Shown: positions 8,426-11,341 of the stretch, one piece after another
Layout of the letters: each line of letters opens with the position of its first letter
How positions within the stretch are numbered: the stretch's first letter is position 1
Assembly (NCBI GenBank): GCA_002402165.1
Contig: NVVI01000004.1
Coordinates: forward strand, 10,086 to 21,426
From: Flavobacteriales bacterium
Lineage (GTDB): Bacteria > Bacteroidota > Bacteroidia > Flavobacteriales_E > Vicingaceae
Direction: 5' to 3'
Length of the DNA: 11,341 bases
Translations under genes and position numbers: made by a program
The notes under the pieces: model-generated
Databases searched by the model: none
What the model was told of the DNA's origin: nothing
The model's input: only the letters and a program-made list of their open reading frames with translations

Positions 8426-9342
8426 TCTTTGTTTTGAGTAAATCTTAAGATAGAAATTTTATTACCGCTATATATGGTTTCAATTACTTCAATGCGCTTT
8501 AAACTTTTTAAAGGCATTGTTAATTTATTGATAAAGTCTTTTTTGTTGTATAACTCCATCCCTGTTTTGCCATCTTTATAAACCTGATAGATTCTGGCAT
8601 TATCTGCTATCATTAGATTGAGCTGAGAACGTCTCTTTCTCCAATTTTTAACTTTAGATTTAGAAAACATATGTATCATTAAAGCATAATCATTAGTTTT
8701 TAGCTGTATTTGCTCTTCCCTTATGTTTTTATTATAAACTATACGAGTAATCGTATCTGGTTTATAATAGGGAGATCTAACAATAAACTTTATTTTTTCT
8801 TTTTGAGTAGTAAATTGAAAACAACCAGTAGAATCGCATTTTGAAACTATAGATGACTCGTTATCAATCATCCAAATTATCCATATAGGAGAGTTTTTTA
8901 TGGGGGTTTTTAAGTCAGCATCTACAAAACAAAATTTGTATACATTGTTTTTATGCAAAAGAGTTGAACCTAAGTAAAGGCCACTAAAAATAGCAACAAC
9001 TAAAAAAACTAATATAAGTTTTGCCTTACCACTAGCTATTGTTTTTTTAGTTGATTGAGGAAACGTATTTTTTAGGTCATTCCAATTTTGATAGCCAGCA
9101 TATTCAGATAATATGTTAAGCATGTCAATTCTTGGCAGTTTACCCGAATTGGATTTGATGTGTATGTAAAACCATTTTTCACTAATTCTTCCATTTACTT
9201 TATCAGCTAAGTCATCTTGAAGATAAAGAATCTCTTGCCCTTTCCAATTTTGGATGTCAGAACTTACTGAATGTGATTTTTGAAGTGTTTTTACCACTCC
9301 CTTTTTTAAAATTTCAAAGTATATTAATTCTTGTTTTGACAC
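8422..9342 (-). CDS. Single-pass membrane protein with soluble N-terminal domain, first gene of the phosphatase operon
   Basis: A 306-residue protein without a signal peptide. Residues 1-105 form a soluble domain whose second half (53-92, with KWFYIHIK, LPRIDMLN and EYAGYQNWNDLK) resembles a short Bacteroidota module ending in L-x-x-Y-x-G-(Y/F)-x-x-W-x-D-(L/F), found at the N-terminus of membrane-bound or regulatory proteins. One hydrophobic helix spans about 107-128. The region after it (134-215) looks like a small beta-sandwich of the carboxypeptidase-regulatory type (DADLKTPIKN, DSTGCFQF). The last 85 residues (222-306, with NWRKRRSQLNLMIADNARIY and LKSLKRIEVIE) are conserved-looking but unnamed. 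The likely orientation is N-terminus in the cytoplasm and C-terminus in the periplasm. The start is GTG at 9340-9342. The next in-frame ATG would remove 73 residues, including much of the N-terminal domain. A transmembrane signal carrier is an attractive but unproven role. Confidence 0.82.
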   Translation of the reverse strand: MSKQELIYFEILKKGVVKTLQKSHSVSSDIQNWKGQEILYLQDDLADKVNGRISEKWFYIHIKSNSGKLPRIDMLNILSEYAGYQNWNDLKNTFPQSTKKTIASGKAKLILVFLVVAIFSGLYLGSTLLHKNNVYKFCFVDADLKTPIKNSPIWIIWMIDNESSIVSKCDSTGCFQFTTQKEKIKFIVRSPYYKPDTITRIVYNKNIREEQIQLKTNDYALMIHMFSKSKVKNWRKRRSQLNLMIADNARIYQVYKDGKTGMELYNKKDFINKLTMPLKSLKRIEVIETIYSGNKISILRFTQNKE

Positions 9343-9351
9343 TAATTCTAA

Positions 9352-9364
9352 AGGCTTGAAGCCT
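9352..9364. promoter_or_regulatory. 13-bp palindrome just upstream of the operon's GTG start
   Basis: The sequence AGGCTT-G-AAGCCT is a perfect palindrome around one central base and ends 9 nt before the GTG start codon of the first operon gene. In RNA it could fold as a 5-bp stem with a 3-nt loop directly over the ribosome-loading region. It could also be a protein binding site. Function is inferred from position only. Confidence 0.4.
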
Positions 9365-9373
9365 ATTTATTTA

Positions 9374-9404
9374 AATTGTAAAATAGTTTACAATTGGTTT
9401 ACAA
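9374..9404. promoter_or_regulatory. Operator-like inverted repeat with a phased third half-site
   Basis: AATTGTAAA (9374-9382) and TTTACAATT (9387-9395) are perfect 9-bp inverted arms around a 4-nt spacer. The half-site TTTACAA recurs at 9398-9404, exactly 11 bp (about one helical turn) after its copy at 9387-9393. The cluster lies 31-62 bp upstream of the operon's GTG. On the minus strand it contains a possible promoter: TTG at 9404-9402 and TATTTTAC at 9385-9378, a poor match to TAnnTTTG. A dimeric regulator binding here would cover that promoter and sit about 30-60 bp upstream of the plus-strand promoter. The repeat is seen directly. The operator role is inference. Confidence 0.5.
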
Positions 9405-9436
9405 GCGTTATTCCAATGGTTCGAAAATATAGCTGA

Positions 9437-9444
9437 TATGTTTG
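9437..9444 (+). promoter_or_regulatory. Bacteroidota -7 promoter element (TATGTTTG)
   Basis: TATGTTTG matches the Bacteroidota -7 consensus TAnnTTTG exactly and lies 28 nt before the ATG of the small acidic lipoprotein gene, giving a short leader. No good -33 TTTG is found at the usual distance. TTCG at 9420-9423 is the closest sequence but is too near. It probably drives the gene at 9473 and, by read-through, the DUF4349 gene. Confidence 0.55.
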
Positions 9445-9472
9445 AATTATTATTAACCAAAAAATTAAAGTT

Positions 9473-9703
9473 ATGAAAAATTTAATGCAAAAATTAGTTA
9501 AAGCAATTCTTTGTTTAGGAGTTGCAAGTGTTTCATTAATCGCTTGTGAATCTGATACAGTCGATAATAATATTATTGATTTGGACCAGATAGATGACCA
9601 AATATTTGATTTGGACACCTTAGTTGAGGATTCTCTGGTCTTAAACGACACAGTAGATGTTGAACCAGTTCATGAGCCAATTTTAGAAGGTGAAATGAAT
9701 TAA
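9473..9703 (+). CDS. Small, highly acidic lipoprotein
   Basis: A 76-residue protein with a signal peptide and lipobox LIAC (C25). The mature part is only 52 residues. By my count it has 17 Asp/Glu, no Lys or Arg and a single His, arranged in semi-repeats (NIIDLDQIDDQIFDLDTLVED). It is too short for a stable enzyme fold and is probably extended or metal-binding. The residues after the cysteine, ESDTVD, resemble the acidic surface-export signals of Bacteroidota lipoproteins (inference). The ATG at 9473 is preceded by an exact -7 promoter element at 9437-9444 and followed, 8 nt after the stop, by a strong terminator, so it can be expressed as a monocistronic message. No family is recognised. A minus-strand open frame over the same DNA (9388-9651) lacks any protein-like features. 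Confidence 0.8.
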   Translation: MKNLMQKLVKAILCLGVASVSLIACESDTVDNNIIDLDQIDDQIFDLDTLVEDSLVLNDTVDVEPVHEPILEGEMN

Positions 9704-9711
9704 TTTAATTA

Positions 9712-9743
9712 AAAAAAAGCGAGTAGTAATGCTCGCTTTTTTT
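9712..9743 (+). terminator. Intrinsic terminator after the acidic lipoprotein gene
   Basis: GCGAG (9719-9723) pairs with CTCGC (9732-9736). The stem can extend inward by a U-G and an A-U pair to close a GUAA (GNRA-type) tetraloop, and outward through A7/T7 runs (A 9712-9718, T 9737-9743). This is a classic rho-independent terminator on the plus strand. It lies between two same-strand genes, so it would limit transcription of the DUF4349 gene. Confidence 0.9.
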
Positions 9744-9776
9744 ATCAAACCATTGTTAACCTTAAATTTTAAAGTC

Positions 9777-10634
9777 ATGAAAAGATATTTTATAATTACA
9801 TTAACAGTTATTTCTCTCTTAATTTATTCTTGTGCAGGAGAAGGTAGCTATAGCAAAGATGATTTGTTATCAAATTATTCACCTGAAGCTATATCAGAAT
9901 CATTCACTGAAGCAGAAGAGATTTTGGAAAATCAAAAAGATATTGATATTCCTGCTCGATCTTTAAATAATATCGAAAGAAAATTAATTAAAGAGGGTAA
10001 TATTACTTTTCAATCGGATAATTGTAAGAAAACCAGAGCATTAATCTTACATGTAGCAAATAACTTAAATGGCTATTTAGCAAAAGATGATGAGTACTCA
10101 TCTGATTATAGAATTGAGCATAATATTATAGTAAGAGTTCCATCGGATAATTTTGATAAACTATTGGTAAATATTTCAGCATCTATTAAGGAAATAGATA
10201 ATCAAAATATATCTGTTAAGGATGTTACTGAAGAATATGTAGATGTTGAAGCTCGATTAAAAGCTAAGAAAACTGTAGAAAAGAGGTATTTAGAGCTATT
10301 AAGTAAAGCTTATTCTGTAGGAGATGTTTTACAAGTGGAGGATGAGTTGGCTAGATTAAGAGAACAAATTGAATCTACTGAAGGAAGATTAAGGTATTTA
10401 AAAGATCAAGTAAGTTTAAGTACGTTGAACATTACTTTTTACCAAACAATTGATGTCGCTGAAACTAATTTTGAATTTATAGAAAAATTAGGAAATGGTT
10501 TTAGTAATGGGTTTAAGGGCTTATTATGGTTTTTTATTGGACTTATTAATGTATGGCCACTTCTGTTGTTTATTGGATTGTCAATTTGGTTGGTTGTTCG
10601 ATTAGTAAAAAAATCATCTAAAAAGAAAAAGTAG
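9777..10634 (+). CDS. DUF4349 lipoprotein with C-terminal membrane helix
   Basis: A 285-residue protein. I place the start at the ATG at 9777. An in-frame ATG at 9729 lies inside the terminator hairpin and would put 16 odd residues before an excellent signal peptide. Lipobox IYSC gives lipidated C19, followed by CAGEGSYSKDD. The DUF4349 domain covers about 65-275: RVPSDNFDKLL (120-130), DVTEEYVDVEARLKAKK (149-165), then a coiled coil VLQVEDELARLREQIESTEG (184-203) and VSLSTLNITFYQ (212-223). A hydrophobic segment (about 249-276) and a Lys-rich tail (SSKKKK) close the protein. A lipid anchor at one end and a membrane helix at the other suggest inner-membrane residence facing the periplasm. Family function is unknown. 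Transcription probably comes by read-through from the promoter at 9437, since no consensus promoter was seen between the genes. Confidence 0.9.
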   Translation: MKRYFIITLTVISLLIYSCAGEGSYSKDDLLSNYSPEAISESFTEAEEILENQKDIDIPARSLNNIERKLIKEGNITFQSDNCKKTRALILHVANNLNGYLAKDDEYSSDYRIEHNIIVRVPSDNFDKLLVNISASIKEIDNQNISVKDVTEEYVDVEARLKAKKTVEKRYLELLSKAYSVGDVLQVEDELARLREQIESTEGRLRYLKDQVSLSTLNITFYQTIDVAETNFEFIEKLGNGFSNGFKGLLWFFIGLINVWPLLLFIGLSIWLVVRLVKKSSKKKK

Positions 10635-10648
10635 TGTTTTTTTAACTT

Positions 10649-10668
10649 AGAATTAACTACAAAGAAAA
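10649..10668 (+). repeat. 20-nt inverted repeat, intergenic arm
   Basis: This arm, starting AGAATTAACT, lies in the 63-nt gap between the convergent DUF4349 gene and the small gene at 10698-10937. Its exact reverse complement is at 10768-10787, inside that gene. The match is perfect over 20 nt and breaks immediately on both sides. The spacer is 99 nt. Confidence 0.85.
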
Positions 10669-10697
10669 TAGAATGAAATAATACTAATTACTATTTA

Positions 10698-10937
10698 TTA
10701 CTTTAAAATTCTATTAATTTTTTGTTCTAAATGTGCTGGAAGGTAAAAAGCAGTAATTTCTAATTTGTTTTCTTTGTAGTTAATTCTTACAAAGCCATCA
10801 GAATTTTCTAGTTCTTTTTTTACTGGTCTTAAAGCTCTTTCAATACTATGTTTAATGCTATTTACAAATGATTTTTGAATGTTATCGGTTATATTGTAGT
10901 ACTCAACATCATTATATCTTATTTCTAAATTGTCCAT
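10698..10937 (-). CDS. Small cytoplasmic protein of unknown function
   Basis: A 79-residue protein with no signal peptide or membrane helix. The sequence is highly charged. A predicted helix (about 19-46, NIQKSFVNSIKHSIERALRP and following) leads to short strands (GFVRINYKENKLEITAFYL, 48-66) and a C-terminal helix. I do not recognise a family. Support for a real gene comes from normal codon-like composition, an ATG start at 10935-10937 and an exact Bacteroidota -7 element on the minus strand at 10974-10981, about 36 nt upstream. It stands between a terminator for the gene to its right and the convergent DUF4349 gene, so it appears monocistronic. It contains one arm of the 20-nt inverted repeat. 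No terminator hairpin follows the stop. Confidence 0.7.
   Translation of the reverse strand: MDNLEIRYNDVEYYNITDNIQKSFVNSIKHSIERALRPVKKELENSDGFVRINYKENKLEITAFYLPAHLEQKINRILK
10768..10787 (-). repeat. 20-nt inverted repeat, arm inside the small gene
   Basis: Perfect inverted partner of 10649-10668. It encodes part of VRINYKENK in the small minus-strand protein. Any transcript crossing both arms, either read-through from the DUF4349 gene or the small gene's own message past its stop, could form a 20-bp stem with a 99-nt loop. Confidence 0.85.
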
Positions 10938-10973
10938 AATTGTAATTTATGGAGCTATTTGCAATCACTGTAC

Positions 10974-10981
10974 CAAAGTTA
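10974..10981 (-). promoter_or_regulatory. Bacteroidota -7 promoter element (TAACTTTG, minus strand)
   Basis: Read on the minus strand, this is TAACTTTG, an exact match to TAnnTTTG. It lies 36 nt before the ATG of the small gene at 10937 and just after the terminator of the upstream gene, which is where a new promoter is needed. A -33 TTTG is not clear. T-rich sequence (CTTTTCC) sits at about the right distance. Confidence 0.55.
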
Positions 10982-10999
10982 TATTTTACGGAAAAGCAT

Positions 11000-11029
11000 A
11001 AAAAAAGGAGAGGCTTAGCCTCTCCTTTT
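11000..11029 (-). terminator. Intrinsic terminator for the gene at the right edge
   Basis: A perfect 12-bp stem (AAAAGGAGAGGC at 11003-11014 with GCCTCTCCTTTT at 11018-11029) closes a 3-nt loop. On the minus strand it is followed by seven T residues (complement of 11000-11006). It lies 20 nt past the stop of the DUF6370-like gene and insulates the small gene downstream. Confidence 0.92.
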
Positions 11030-11049
11030 CAAGTATATTAAAATATCAT

Positions 11050-11341
11050 TTAATGATGGTGTCCTTCATGCCCGTCTCCATCATGTTTCATTTCCATAGG
11101 AAGCAATTTAAAATTAGATGCGGCAAATTTACCATCAATAATTTCACCAGTAATCTTTGCTTTTCTTACTGTTGTGCACAATCCATCTGCACCATGAGAA
11201 TCACCATGTTTATCAATACTAGTTCCTGTAACCCAATATGCTTTACCATCAATTTTAACAGCTAAATCACATCCTTTTTTATCGGTTAAACCAAAGTTGC
11301 ATTGCCCACAAGATGCTTCTACTAATTGTTCTTTAGAATTA
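11050..11341 (-). CDS. DUF6370-like Cys-rich protein with His-rich tail (5' part outside the window)
   Basis: The frame is open from the right edge to a TAA at 11050-11052, giving the last 96 residues. The N-terminus is outside the window. Visible are ASCGQCNFGLTDKKGCDLAV, with a CxxC pair and a third Cys about ten residues on, then IDGKAYWVTGTSID, HGDSHGADGLCTTVRKA with a fourth Cys, ITGEIIDGKFAASNFKLLP, and the tail HDGDGHEGHHH. The core matches, from memory, the small secreted Bacteroidota family DUF6370, in which the CGQC and GCDLA segments are the conserved marks. Function is not established. The cysteines and the His/Asp-rich tail suggest metal binding (inference). Any signal peptide cannot be judged because the start is missing. 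The strong terminator at 11000-11029 shows it ends its transcription unit. Confidence 0.75.
   Translation of the reverse strand, partial: NSKEQLVEASCGQCNFGLTDKKGCDLAVKIDGKAYWVTGTSIDKHGDSHGADGLCTTVRKAKITGEIIDGKFAASNFKLLPMEMKHDGDGHEGHHH

Noticed and set aside
9388..9651. 87-residue minus-strand open frame over the acidic lipoprotein gene and the control region
   Set aside because: It has no recognisable start context or domain and would run through the inverted repeat. The plus-strand gene has a lipobox, promoter and terminator.
9729..9776. Earlier in-frame ATG (9729) for the DUF4349 lipoprotein
   Set aside because: The codon lies in the terminator loop and stem, and the added residues precede a complete lipoprotein signal peptide that begins at 9777.
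10616..10643. A/T-only hairpin at the end of the DUF4349 gene as a terminator
   Set aside because: The A-rich and T-rich runs can pair but there is no GC stem. I cannot call it a terminator.
11053..11265. 70-residue plus-strand open frame at the right edge
   Set aside because: It is the antisense of the DUF6370-like gene, whose own translation shows a coherent conserved pattern.
1..11341. Mobile element, CRISPR array, toxin-antitoxin or phage-defence system
   Set aside because: No transposase, integrase, nuclease, methyltransferase, spaced direct repeats or terminal inverted repeats with target duplications were seen. The only repeats are protein-encoded motifs, the phosphatase paralogy and the 20-nt inverted repeat.

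Overview
The window is AT-rich DNA from a Bacteroidota bacterium, most likely of the Flavobacteriales type. The evidence is the protein families (GIN-domain/DUF2807 lipoprotein, DUF4349 lipoprotein, VPS10/BNR propeller protein, TPR-SpoIIE phosphatases with the DSI(N/Q)YAKRIQ linker), the weak ribosome binding sites, and two exact matches to the Bacteroidota -7 promoter consensus TAnnTTTG. I see no tRNA, rRNA, CRISPR array, transposase, integrase or phage gene. No gene-free stretch exceeds about 150 bases.

Layout. (1) 1-2592, minus strand: a tight three-gene cluster read right to left, made of a DUF2807 lipoprotein, a PaaI-type hotdog thioesterase and a secreted VPS10/BNR propeller protein that runs off the left edge. 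(2) 2684-3562, plus strand: a coiled-coil lipoprotein, divergent from cluster 1; its stop codon overlaps the stop of the next gene. (3) 3559-9342, minus strand: a four-gene operon in the order membrane protein with a soluble N-terminal domain (8422-9342), lipoprotein (7808-8425), and two tandem paralogous TPR-transmembrane-SpoIIE phosphatases (5805-7769 and 3559-5808). Two of its three junctions are ATGA overlaps. (4) 9343-9472: a 130-bp divergent control region with a 22-bp inverted repeat, a phased third half-site, a small palindrome and a consensus plus-strand promoter. (5) 9473-10634, plus strand: a tiny acidic lipoprotein, a strong terminator, then a DUF4349 lipoprotein. (6) 10698-10937, minus strand: a small unknown gene with its own promoter; a 20-nt inverted repeat links its coding sequence to the intergenic region beside it. 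(7) 11050-11341, minus strand: the C-terminal part of a Cys-rich, His-tailed DUF6370-like protein with a strong terminator behind it.

How it may work together (inference): the four-gene operon looks like an envelope-to-cytoplasm signalling module. Periplasmic TPR domains and a lipoprotein would sense something, a membrane protein could carry it inward, and two PP2C-type phosphatases would give the output. No anti-sigma kinase or STAS partner is visible here, so the output target is unknown. The divergent lipoprotein pair may belong to the same regulon, because it shares the control region and because the DUF4349 lipoprotein and the operon lipoprotein carry the same unusual post-cysteine sequence CAGEGSY-x-KD.
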